Assembly: GCA_001599595.1 (NCBI GenBank)
Contig: BCHH01000011.1
Span: 765,894 to 829,893 of the forward strand
Direction: 5' to 3'
Length of the DNA: 64,000 bases
Source of the DNA: Beverwykella pulmonaria
Lineage: Eukaryota > Ascomycota > Dothideomycetes > Pleosporales > Melanommataceae
Positions 1 to 10,286 of this stretch are shown one piece after another. Below the pieces are notes generated by a model that had not been told where the DNA came from, did not search any database, and saw only the letters and a program-made list of their open reading frames with translations. Made by a program: the position numbers and the translations under genes. Each line of letters starts with the position of its first letter. The first letter of the stretch is position 1.

Positions 1-1498
1 TAAAGTGTATCTCGATGTCAAGGCGCTGACCCCTAATCTATCCACAACAACTTCGATGCTGGGGGCAAGATTAAGTGCCCATGTTGTGGCGTAGAAAGAC
101 GCGTTCTGCGATTGTCTTTTGAACAGCTCTTGTGCAGCCGTTGCTACCTCTGTGAAGCCGGAAAGACGCGTGCATCCAATATCAGGATTTATGTTCGGAT
201 CGCACCACTGATGTTGTACTTTACAACCTAAGAAAGACGCGGGCTCGTCTGATGCGTAGAGTTGCACTACTGATGAATTGTCTTTGCTTATATGCCTTCC
301 TTGTCTTGTAGCGGAATACCACGGATCACTTACAACGTCTTCAAACTCAATGTCGTTTACAGAGAGCGCTAGCAAAACCAGATCCGCGGATCCATCTGTT
401 TGATTCAATTCGGGGATAGGATCAAAGTCTGCCCAGTTTTGAGCGTAGTTTCTAATTCCCCTAATCAATGTCAGTATATATGCAGTTAATCTAGTCGGAC
501 CGCTGATGGGAGCTGGCTTACATGATAGTGTAGTCGGCAGCGAGCTTCGAATCATGGGAGAATCGGAATACGGGATAGTCGTAGGTATAATTCCGCCCCA
601 AATGTAGGTTCTCTCCATAAAAATATGCCGTGTATGGGATGTCGAGTGAATCAATACTGATATTTATATTTTCTCGATGGCCTTCGGTCTTCAGTGGGGC
701 GCAGGCTGTGACTCTCCTGTACGAAAACCGATCCTTTGGCTCGGCGTTCATTCCCAGATCGATATGACTGTTTATGAATCCCGTGTCAATGATAAGATTA
801 TCTTGAGCGAGGACACAGATGCTCGGGCTAAAAGGGCATGGAGCGTTGCGTGTGACATTCGTTGCGAGACTTGTTTGGATATATGTTGGGCACTCCTGGG
901 TGGCAGCGTTGGAACGGTAACAGCTCTGGGCGTAGGCTGCAGCCTCGATGGTGAGCTTGTTGGCATAATTGATGAGTGCATCAGTATCCACCATGGAGAA
1001 ATCACTGTTCCACCACAGGTAACCACAATTTGGACTTGAAAGCAGGATTTCGTTACCCATTGAGCTGGAAATACGCGAAGAGAATATACCGGCAACCGTG
1101 AACCCAGCCGCCAAAGTCCCTGCTATTGCGAGTGCAGGTAAAATACGCTTCAGAAGGCGAGCCGGCTTTGCCTTGCGGGTCCACACCCAAATTAGCCAGC
1201 AGATGTCAAACAAAAACCCCGAAGGAGATCCGGAGTTTCGTAGTAAGGCTTGCCGTTGATGATACACGGCATCTTCCGGCTGGTTTGAGGACCAGAGTTG
1301 GTGGAGTGCAAAGCACATGATCCTCCAGAACCTATATCCAACGTAGGTGACGAAGACGGCAAGGGCTGCGGTAAGGAAGCCGCCATTGTTTTTAGTGAGG
1401 GTGATAGTTGCTCCTTTAGTTCCGTTCTCTGACCAGTTCGTCCAGAATCCGAGTACAACGTTGTTTTCGGCGACTGCTTGGGCGACGGTGGTAGCCAT
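1..1498 (-). CDS. Fungal membrane protein of unknown function, 3' end cut by the window edge
   Basis: Two exons are visible. Exon 1 runs from the ATG at 1498 down to 522. An intron at 461-521 has a GTAAG donor, a CTGAC branch site and a TAG acceptor. Exon 2 runs from 460 and is still open at base 1, so at least about 479 residues are coded. The N-terminal half has a hydrophobic segment near residues 40-60, a second near 95-110 and a third near 120-145. The rest reads as an extracytoplasmic region with many Cys and N-glycosylation sequons, such as NCG, NVT and NYT. This resembles conserved fungal membrane proteins that have no assigned function; I do not recognise a named domain. The start is the first ATG of the frame and lies just before the first hydrophobic segment. 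The nearest downstream feature is the gene-free stretch beginning near 1500. Confidence 0.7.
94..241. repeat. Three exact copies of a 10-mer at about 70-bp spacing
   Basis: GAAAGACGCG occurs at 94-103, 161-170 and 232-241, all in the same orientation, inside the last visible exon of the membrane protein. On the coding strand two copies are in one frame (Ala-Ser-Phe) and one in another (Arg-Leu-Ser), so they do not form a protein repeat. Confidence 0.7.
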
Positions 1499-1694
1499 TT
1501 TGTCGAAAGCGAATTCGGAATGCTGGAAAGGAAGGGAAGTCTGAAAATGTGAGGAGGGACGCCTAACATTAGTTCAAATACCTTCGATAAGACCCTGGCA
1601 TGCTGAAGTTTTGATAATCAGAATATCTTGGTAAACCGCCCTCATCATGGTGCAACGAGTAGCTGTTGACAGCTAGCTTAGGTAGCCTCATACT

Positions 1695-1763
1695 ATTAAC
1701 TTCCATTGTTGGCACTTGTTAACTTTCATTGTTGGCACTTATTAACTTCCATTGTTGGCTCTT
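1695..1763. repeat. Three-copy 23-bp tandem repeat
   Basis: Three head-to-tail 23-bp units at 1695-1717, 1718-1740 and 1741-1763 share the core CATTGTTGGC. Units 1 and 2 differ at two positions, units 1 and 3 at one. It lies about 200 bp upstream of the membrane protein start, on the promoter side. Confidence 0.9.
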
Positions 1764-2417
1764 ATTAAATATGACTGTCGGCCGAGGCGACGAGTTTTCG
1801 TCATGATTGGAAAGCGCATGTTCTTGAGGGTGGGCGGCTTGAAGGATTGATTTGTTGTTACAAGGCAATCGCGAGGCTGAAACTGAAGCTGCAGCAAGGC
1901 TTCTAGGGATATAGGGAAAGTGATTGAACAATCATCCAATATCCGTCAAGAAGCTGCTTAGAATACGAGGGGTCTTGTCAATCATGGGTGGGGGCCAGCC
2001 TTGCGCGACATGTATGTTGACAAGTGACGTACATTTGAATAGTGTCCGTGGTCTCACTGATCTGGATATCTTTTAATGTCCCATGCCCGCCGTTGAGAAC
2101 GCTGCTGACCCACTACCGTATCACATCCTCGAGCTCTATTGGCCTGCATCAACGTCATCATTTTACAGAATATCTGTCATGGACATCCGGAGTTACTCAA
2201 GAATGTGCGTTTGGAGCCGTTCATGAATTAGACGATAACGACATTTATGTCAAACTGGTGGTTTATTCACAAAATCATCGTTGATCCGCTGTGATGGGGC
2301 TTGTGAACTAATAGAAGAATGGAGGCTTCAGTCCGACTGAGTAACTAAGTCCACATCCGTCCGAAAAAAATCGGCGGAACAAGTGTTAATTGAACGAGTA
2401 CTATTTCTGGTATGTGC

Positions 2418-2463
2418 CCAATAGGATCGATCGATCGTTACGTTGCAAGCTTGATCCTATTGG
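2418..2463. repeat. 11-bp perfect inverted repeat (possible hairpin)
   Basis: CCAATAGGATC at 2418-2428 is matched by its exact reverse complement at 2453-2463, separated by a 24-bp spacer that contains two overlapping GATC-rich palindromes. No transposase or target duplication was seen around it. Confidence 0.7.
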
Positions 2464-4468
2464 CCTCTTGCCAGGATTGATTGTAATGGAATTCCAGACA
2501 AGATACTACCTCATTGGTTCTTCAAGCAGAGTAGGTCATGCGGCTGAGAGAAAACTGTTGTTGTGAAATTCAATTGTGTAAACCCTATAACGGATAGCTC
2601 AAATAATGGGCAATTGATTCGTGACCAATCAGATTTCTGATCATCCATTGGTGACACGTAGTGGCACATAAAGGGCACACGCCCTACCGCATTCGAAACA
2701 TGGAACCTTACTCTCCCCCACTCGGAATATGGCTCCAGCTCAAGAATTCTTCAGCTTCTTGAGCTTTCTAAAGGAACTCCGCCTCATAGTAAGCAGTTTT
2801 TCTTGCACATGTCTCGTCAGTTGGTGCATATCTGATGCAAAGGAACGTACTTTGTTGTGCCTTAACTCTACGAACGTGTTTCGATCACAACCTGCTATCA
2901 CAGACTCTTCACGACATTGAGTATCAACGGTATTGTCAATGGTGACAATCAGGAAGGGTACTTCCGCTACAATAGCCACCATGTCTGCCACCGTTTCGCT
3001 CCTTATGATGTGTAAATTCATTTGAGCAGGGAGGCCACTAATACTACACGAGAGTAGTACCCGTCCTGCATCTTATAATTATTCTGACTCAAATACACTG
3101 TTTGAAGGTTTATTACCAAATGAGCTCATTGGCGCCCTGAATGCTCTGGATGTCCTCCATAGAAATCGCACGGCGCAAGGACATCGAGTTCGTCATGTTA
3201 AACAATGATGTATCGGTGTCCGATATGGAGAATTTATCCCAAAATATTTATATAATATCATTCGCTCCTATATCCAAACCTTCGAGCACAGGCCAGATAT
3301 GACGATGTGTGGTGATGTTCAAAGGGCGCTGGGAAGGGAAGGAAAGGTTCAGTATGGGTCGTCAGTAATTTAGCTCAGGTTTGAGTAGGATTATTGGTCT
3401 TCGTGAGGAGAGGGGAATGCGGTTACAAACTCTTAGCGAGTTGTACAGCGTCACAATCGTAATCTGATGTATTCGTACCTCCACCATAAATATTTTACCC
3501 ATTATCTCACTGACAACATAATTTCAATGCCATATCTGACTTATACTATACCGAAAGGGCAAAGGCTGAAGTGCACCCTCTCAGCTCTATACATTTTCAT
3601 TAGGATTATCTGTGACGATCCGGGTGGTGTAGGACCGTGTCGCCACAAAAGCGACTTCAGTATGTTGCTTTTTCAGGTTGAAACACTTGATATGCAGGTA
3701 AAACTAGAGTTACTTGGAAGTAGAGCCATCCGGAGAGTGCTGGTTAGTTGACAATACTAGAACTCTTGTGAACTACAATCAATCAATCCAGTTCTCAATT
3801 TTCTGCTTGCACCTATATTATTCACATTGTCGGCAAGAGTGATTCCGGCAGCCGTAGAGGACTAGACGCATATTGATAGGCTGATGAACCATTTACAGCG
3901 ACTATAACCGTATTCAAGGGAAGGGGAATCTAATCGAGAGCCTACTCACTGGACTAGCAACTAATACTTCATTCCTTTCCCCTTTAATCGTTAGATCTGT
4001 AACTGAGGAAAATACTCAATGCAAAATACGATCCTAAGGGCCCACTCAATATTCTCATCTATCAACTGACGTGACCATGGCCAGTTATAGTCCTGAGAGA
4101 TAGGTACTGGCCGTAGTGATAGAGTAAATCATTAGTGTTGGTTGGCCTGTGGAAGAGAGAAACGGGAACCACGAACGCGTTGGCAGAGACAGTTCGAAGC
4201 TTACAAGCGTAATTGTCAAGTTACAAAGTGCCTTCAGCCAGTGGAATAGATACAAGAATTCAAAGTTGAAGATTGAAATTCTACATGGACATCGACGTTG
4301 TGCTGTCTGAATTTGAACACACATGATCAAGAACACATGTCTACTATTTGAACCTGCTATGTCTTCTAGTTTGGAAGCTTTCGTCATATCCTCAATGGAA
4401 ACTATGTGCATAGTCGTACTAATGGGCTTCTAGCAAGCATCTAAGGGTATCAAATATCATCTCCATCC

Positions 4469-6841
4469 TCACGCCTCGGCGCCCCAAGTTGGATCAGCAT
4501 CGACTGCGCCCAAGATCTCAATGCCCGGCTCGGTGTCCACAACCTGCACCTGCTTCCCTATCCCCTTATCCTTCCCCTGGCCCTTCTTCCCCTTGCCCTT
4601 CTTTCCGTTTTCCTTCGCGCTACCATCCACAGCCTCGTCATCCGTGAGTTCTGCGCCAGCGAGTCTTCGCTGTCTCTTCTCCTCCTCGCGTGCGTCTTCC
4701 GCGGCTTTTACGGCGATTTTTGTTCGCTCCTTCATCTCTTCCAGCTCTTTATTGACAGCGTCGACATCCACATGAATGTCGTCCGGCTTCCCGGATAATT
4801 GAAGATAGAAAGCCCAGTCCGTATTCCGGGGCGCACTTAGTGCCTTTTTGATACGCTCGGGGTCCGCTCTCTCCTCGCGATTGAACTTCAACTTTATGGA
4901 CCTCCGCGTAGTCCCGGGAAACATGTTTGAAATCATGTCGAAATTAGTGCCAAACATTTCCAGTCCATCGTAGAACTGGTTGGTCGCTTCTTTTGTCCAT
5001 CGTTTGCCTTGGCCAGGCAGCATGAAATCTTTCGGATACCGTTTATTGTCGCGCAAGTAGCTTCTCGATGTAACGCCCGCTGTGAGATCGTCTTCATCCA
5101 CTTGCTCCATAAGTTCGATTGCGCGATCGGCATCCGCTTCCCGATTGATAGTTCCCGAATCCTGCACAACCACGATCTGGCCGTCAATATGTTGGAATTG
5201 AGGACCTGAAGTCTGCTGCTGTTGTGCCGCGGCGCGAGCTTCTCCTGCCTGTGCTAGCTCTTCTTCGACTTGGTTTCGTGTTTCCCGGTCACCCTCCCCG
5301 GCATTTGCCTCCTCCTCACGTCGACGCTGTCTGACTTCTGCCCAATTGATTCCCCGCATCCTCTTTTCACGCTCTGATAGCTTTCCAACGCGAATGTTTC
5401 GAGTCGCTATTTGGGACATGAAAGTCGTTTCTGGTTCGATCTCCTGGTTTTCAGCATCAGAAGGAGTAGGCTCCCTCTCCCGGCGCTTTCTGCGTTGGTT
5501 GGGCGGCTCCCCTTCTTCTCCGTTGCCTTCCATGTCGGCTCCAGAATCGGCGGGACGGGTTGGCTTCTTCTTCCTCCTTGTTGCCTTTTTCTTCTTGGGG
5601 CGTTCGGCAGCTTCTTCTGCGGCTTCGCCATCCTCGCCTTGTTCTTCTGGGCCATCCTTTTTCCTGGTTGTGCCTTTGTCCTTTCTTGTCTTCCTGAGCT
5701 TCTTGGTTGGTCGTTCAATGGCTTCGGCATTGTCGTCCACAACGGCACCTATAGCCTTCCTTTTGGCCCTGCCCTGCACACTTGGTTGATTGAGTGCTAC
5801 TCGACCCTCCTCCTGGTTTTCGTCATCTTCTTCACCACTAGTTGCGACAGGTGCGGTGGCTTTGCGCTTGCTTCTAGCCTTTGTCCCAGATCGCGATCGC
5901 GTCCCAGCACTCGTTTCTACGACCTCCTCCGTCTCTTCCCCATCGCGAGGCTGATTCACCGTAACCCAGGGAAGTTTCCTACGTTTTCTCCGTTGGAGTG
6001 GTTGAGTAGATGGAGGAACATCGGATGCCTGGGTCTCGCCGCCGCTAACTTCCTGATTGGTATTTGCAGAGGCATCCGCGGTAGGGTAGGTGGACGAGGC
6101 AGGTGCCAGTTCAGTGGTCGGCGTAAGATTGTTTGCAGGCTGTACTAACGTGGAATCGACTGTGGGCTGATTGGGTTGAGCCTGCTGCGAACTGTCCTGA
6201 GTGGCAGATGTTGGCGTAACTAGCTTCGCCGCTGGCCTCGCTTGGGTTCCCACGCTGACCGCGGGTAATTCCACGCGTCGTCGCTTGGGTGATCTGCTTG
6301 ACTCTGGGTCGTCTCCAGCACGACGAGGTGTCTTCGACCGAGATGGTGATAACCGCGGCGTAATTCCTCCATCTTGCAGGGGAGCATCCAGGGTGCTCGT
6401 GGGCGGTGAGGTAGGCTCGACTACTACGACGGGAGGAATGACTGCCGCACTTGGCTGAACAGCGGAGGCCGAAGGTCCAGCGACATGTTGTTCCGTTTGT
6501 GAAGTGCTTTGAGGGGCCTGTTCTTGGGTCGCGCTCGCTGCGGGTAGCTCGTGTGTTGCCTGAGGCTCTGCGACAGTCGGAGCGGTAGCCCGTGGGGTTT
6601 CTGTTTGGGCAGGTTGTGCCTCGGCGGTCGAAGTCGTAGAAATTGGCGCGGGAGGTTTTAAGGCGGAAGCGGCAGCGGCGGCGGCGGCGGCGGCAGGTCG
6701 TCGACGTGCTGCCTTGGGTGCAACTTTCTTGCTGGATGTATTCTTGTTAATGAAGGAACTGAAGGTAGCCGCGGGCTTCAGGGCCGGTGCTTTCTCATTG
6801 GGCGTGGGCGGCGGTTGCGAGGGGCCGCCCTCTGCAGACAT
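4469..6841 (-). CDS. bdp1: TFIIIB subunit B'' (Bdp1), RNA polymerase III initiation factor
   Basis: A single 790-codon exon. Residues about 605-660 form the SANT/Myb domain that defines Bdp1, with the typical run W-T-K-E-A-T-x-x-F-Y-D-G-L followed by I-x-x-x-F-P and R-R-S-I-K-x-K-F-x-R-E-E. In the family this domain, with its flanks, binds TBP and Brf1 on tRNA and 5S promoters and helps open DNA. The N-terminal 500 residues are low complexity: a poly-Ala tract at about 46-60, Pro/Thr/Gln-rich stretches, then several Lys/Arg/Glu-rich blocks that look like nuclear localisation signals. The C-terminus is Lys/Gly-rich. The length fits filamentous fungal Bdp1. The start at 6841 is the first ATG and gives a normal MSAEGG-type N-terminus. 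The gene is divergent from bre1, with 425 bp between the two start codons. Confidence 0.93.
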   Translation of the reverse strand: MSAEGGPSQPPPTPNEKAPALKPAATFSSFINKNTSSKKVAPKAARRRPAAAAAAAAASALKPPAPISTTSTAEAQPAQTETPRATAPTVAEPQATHELPAASATQEQAPQSTSQTEQHVAGPSASAVQPSAAVIPPVVVVEPTSPPTSTLDAPLQDGGITPRLSPSRSKTPRRAGDDPESSRSPKRRRVELPAVSVGTQARPAAKLVTPTSATQDSSQQAQPNQPTVDSTLVQPANNLTPTTELAPASSTYPTADASANTNQEVSGGETQASDVPPSTQPLQRRKRRKLPWVTVNQPRDGEETEEVVETSAGTRSRSGTKARSKRKATAPVATSGEEDDENQEEGRVALNQPSVQGRAKRKAIGAVVDDNAEAIERPTKKLRKTRKDKGTTRKKDGPEEQGEDGEAAEEAAERPKKKKATRRKKKPTRPADSGADMEGNGEEGEPPNQRRKRREREPTPSDAENQEIEPETTFMSQIATRNIRVGKLSEREKRMRGINWAEVRQRRREEEANAGEGDRETRNQVEEELAQAGEARAAAQQQQTSGPQFQHIDGQIVVVQDSGTINREADADRAIELMEQVDEDDLTAGVTSRSYLRDNKRYPKDFMLPGQGKRWTKEATNQFYDGLEMFGTNFDMISNMFPGTTRRSIKLKFNREERADPERIKKALSAPRNTDWAFYLQLSGKPDDIHVDVDAVNKELEEMKERTKIAVKAAEDAREEEKRQRRLAGAELTDDEAVDGSAKENGKKGKGKKGQGKDKGIGKQVQVVDTEPGIEILGAVDADPTWGAEA
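6674..6695. repeat. GGC trinucleotide run coding poly-alanine
   Basis: A (GGC)n tract codes the alanine run near residue 50 of Bdp1. It is likely length-variable between strains. Confidence 0.8.
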
Positions 6842-7266
6842 AATTACACGCCGACTCGCAGGGTAGCGGTCGAGAGTGGGCGAGGAATGCTGCGTGGTCG
6901 TGCGGTTGCACGGTTTGTCCGTGGGGAACTGTGACAGAACTGTTGCAGGTGGTCAAAGTTCTTGAAGCCCGTGCCCGCAGCGCCAAGCCAAGAAAAGCTA
7001 GCGCGCCCGTCTTAGTCTTGTCCTTGTCGACAGAGGAGACTCTTCCTCTCCACTCCACTCTCTCTCTCTCGCCGGGCATCCACGCACCTCCTGCCCGCCT
7101 ACCTCCTGCCCACCACCCCATTTGCCACCCATCCGCGCCTTCTTCAGCCTCTTACATGACTTGAACGGCGTGTGCGGAGTCCCTGTCCCTTGTGTCAACA
7201 CCCTCGTCGGCTCTGATGAGGCTCGCCGCCAGGACCGTCGTAACCCCATCGCTTGACATCGTCAAG
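6842..7266. promoter_or_regulatory. Shared bdp1/bre1 divergent promoter
   Basis: The 425 bp between the two start codons must hold both promoters. It contains CT-rich tracts around 7030-7130 on the bre1 side, as is common near fungal transcription starts. No clear TATA box was found. Confidence 0.5.
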
Positions 7267-9633
7267 ATGGAGGAACGCAAGAGGCCCGGTGGGTCCGATG
7301 ACTCTGCTCCTCCTGCTAAGAGGCAAGCCGTGTCCGTGAACGGTGCGCGGTCGCATCCAGACGCTGACCTGCCGTGGAAAGATGACATCGAGGTTCGCCC
7401 CCCTACCACCACCCGCCCTCCCTCGCACCCCACGAACACCCTGGCTAACAACAACACCCACCGCAGTCCTTTCAGAAAGATGCCATCTTACGTCAGATGA
7501 AGGAGTACAAGCGCGAGAAGGTCATTATCGAGTCCCAGCTTCTCGAGGCCGAGAAGCGATCCAAATACCACGACGACCACATTCGAACAATAAACATTTG
7601 GTTTGATCAAGTCAGTACACACGGTGCGCTCGCATTCTGGCATTATTGACATCTGGCTAGCTTATCGACGAAATCAAAATCTTAAGCGGAGAAAAATTGG
7701 CCCCTTCAGAAGATGGTGAGTACAACCCTTTGTGATTCAAGGAAATAGACAATGACCGCGTTTGTCCAACAGGACCCGGGAAACCCATCCCCCCTGCGCT
7801 GCTCTTTGCAGACAGTGAAAAGTTCTCGAAACACTTATCTGGTCGCAAAGAGAGTATTCTATCAGGTCTATCAAATGTTTTTGCTCGGTATCCCCCTAGT
7901 AGTCCGGAAGTTGCAGATCTTCAACAGCAAATATCCAAGCTTTTGGCCGCCGAGAAGGAGCATGTTTGTGAATTGCAGCGGATAATCGCAGAAAAACAAC
8001 AAACGTCCGAACGCCTGGAAACCGCTACACTACGCTATATGATGGCCGAGAAGAAACTGGATCGTGTTAAGAGTGCCCAAGTCCAGAAGCTCGAAAAGCA
8101 GGCTATGGCTGGTGGTGTCAAAGAGGAGGCCTCGTCAGCAACAAATGGCGCAGAGACTGTCAACGGTATCACGAACGGCTTGATCAGTGAAGAGGTGGAG
8201 ACTGCGAAGAACCAAGCCGTGGCTGAGGCTGCAAAACGAAAAGAACAGCTCGAGCAGCTCGAGGCAGAAAACAAGAAATTGACCGAAGAGGTCACCTCGT
8301 TGACCGTGAAATTAGCAGGACTGTCCGACGACGACTATGCGAAAACCGATCTTTTCAAGGCAATCAAATCGCAACACGAAGATGTTATCAAGCGTATCAA
8401 CAACTTGGAGGCTACCAACATCCAGCTCCGGGAAGAGGCACAGAAATACCAGGCTGAACGCACGGCGTATCGAATTAAAGTAGACGATGAAGCGCGTGCC
8501 TCCCTTAGCGAGACCCAAGGCACCATCGTAGAAGCGGAAGAGAATCTTGTCCGCGTTCGTGATAAGCGGGACGAACTCCTAGCCAAGGTCGCAATACTCG
8601 AGGCCAGCCAACAGACCAACAAAGCATCGAAAGAGCAGACGAATGAGCTTGTCGCCGCATGTGAGAGTCGGATTGCCGCGCTGGAATCTGAATGCCAGCG
8701 ATTACGCCTGCAGATCGCTGAGAAGGAGTCCACGGAAGGCCAGTCAGCAATGGACATCGATGGCTTATCTCCAGAGGAGTTGCGTAGCAAGATCTCCTCG
8801 TTGGAGAGCCAGTACAGGCTACTAAGCAATGAACTGCCTGCGATGGAGACTGCCTGGAAAAAGGCTCAGGCGGCTGCTGGGAAGAAAATTGCCGAAATAG
8901 CCACGTGGGAGGAAAACATTGTCAGGGCAAACGCAGATAAAGCAAAGGCCGATCAGAAGTTTTTCGCAGCGATGAAGGCCAAAGAGACGCTAGAACAACA
9001 GATCCGTGTGTTGCGCGCACAAGCTACGAAGGGAACAGAAGTGGTAGCGCAGCTGAAAGAGGCGGATTCACTCAGCCGCTCTCTGGTTGACAAGCTGGAG
9101 AAGCAGACGGCTGAAATGAGAGCTCAGATGGACGACTTGTCGGTTCAGCATCGTGCGCTACAGCAAAAATGCAACGAAAGCGCTATCACATCCGAAGGAC
9201 AGGTCAGCCAAATTGCTGAGCTTAAGAAGGGGTTGGAAGCTAAGGATACCTTGTGCCTTTCTGCGAAGCACGCCCAGCGGGAATCCGAGACGGAGCGAGA
9301 CAAACTGGCCGCTCAAGTTGAGGGACTGGAAAAGCAGGTTGAGCACTGGAAGCAGAAGAGCCTCGGTAACCAATCCGAGGATGCTGCGTTGATGCAGGTA
9401 AGTACCGATGCTACCCTCCCAACTGCCGGCGCCCACGTGGATGCTAATTGTGTATACAGTCTATGCTCCAGTGCCAAGTCTGCAAAAACAGTTTCAAAGA
9501 CACGCTCATCAAAACGTGCGGTCATGTCTTCTGCAACAGCTGCATCCAGGACCGACTTATTAATCGTGCTCGCAAGTGCCCGAATTGTGGCAAGGCATTC
9601 GGCAACAACGACACGATGCGTGTGCATATCTAA
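7267..9633 (+). CDS. bre1: E3 ubiquitin ligase Bre1 (histone H2B ubiquitination)
   Basis: Five exons: 7267-7392, 7467-7610, 7661-7715, 7773-9397 and 9460-9633, giving 707 residues. All junctions keep frame and have GT...AG ends. The protein starts with an MEERKRP-type fungal Bre1 N-terminus, then PWKDDIE and the KDAILRQMKEYKREK-like segment. Most of it is coiled coil, with long heptad-like runs from about residue 150 to 640. The C-terminal exon codes a C3HC4 RING finger with C-x2-C, C-x-H-x2-C-x2-C and C-x2-C pairs, ending eleven residues or so before the stop. In the family Bre1 pairs with Rad6 to monoubiquitinate histone H2B in the nucleus and so controls H3K4 and H3K79 methylation. The frame of the large exon reads past 9397 into the last intron, so an annotation without the final intron would lose the RING. 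An in-frame upstream ATG at 7192 is less likely as the start. Confidence 0.95.
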
Positions 9634-10286
9634 ACGCATTACCAAATGCTATCCCTCTCCTACATCTCCGCTCTGAACGAGCATCGGACGTCGCGTCTTG
9701 TGTATAATACCTTTTATTTCTCCCACACACCACATTTACGACACGCTTTAGGGCGAACATTTTTGGTTATTTACTGTAGATTCTTTTCTGCCCGTTGCTG
9801 CGCCGAGGGCACATGTACTCCAATCACTTTGCGAACGAGCACCAAGGAAAAGCTCTCAAATCACCGAGGCAGGATCAGGCCAATCTAGTTAGGAGTTTGG
9901 GTTATTTTGGTGTCAGCGTCGGCGGCATCATTTGAGGCGTATGGAGTGATGGGGACCGGTGCATGTGTTGCGTGTACTAGATCTCTCCCTTTCTATTGAT
10001 TCAGTTCACTTTCGGCGCAGGCCAGATATAGCAATGGGCGCTGGTATTTGCGAGAGCGTCGAAGGTCTGTCTGCGGGGATGGTTGCGATAGTATGGAGTA
10101 GGCCGAATGGAATGAAGTTCAAATAATGACGGAATTCCCTGGCAAGATGTTGTTCGCTATTCGAAAAGTGGTGTTTTGCTTCCTATGTCGAGATGCCATT
10201 ATGCTGGGGTATCTGTTGCTTAACTTCAGAATATGTTCGCCCTCTTTCTCTATGTTCAACCTGTATCTGTCCCCTCCCTTCCACCG
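9634..10286. other. Convergent 3' intergenic region of bre1 and the NAD kinase
   Basis: About 650 bp of T-rich sequence carrying both 3' untranslated regions; no gene is seen. Confidence 0.6.

Larger units (their letters stand above)
1499..4468. other. Gene-free stretch of about 3 kb
   Basis: No open frame here has convincing codon use, domain or splice structure. The longest frames are about 60-110 codons. It holds the short tandem repeat at 1695-1763 and the inverted repeat at 2418-2463. Base composition is more AT-rich than in the flanking housekeeping genes. Confidence 0.6.

Noticed and set aside
94..241. The ACGCGT-containing words as an MBF promoter array
   Set aside because: They lie in the coding exon near the 3' side of the gene, so a promoter role is not supported. 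The repetition itself is kept as a finding.
5346..6148. Plus-strand frames of 147 and 245 codons opposite bdp1
   Set aside because: They lie wholly opposite the low-complexity part of Bdp1, and their composition is the complement of Lys/Glu/Ala-rich codons.
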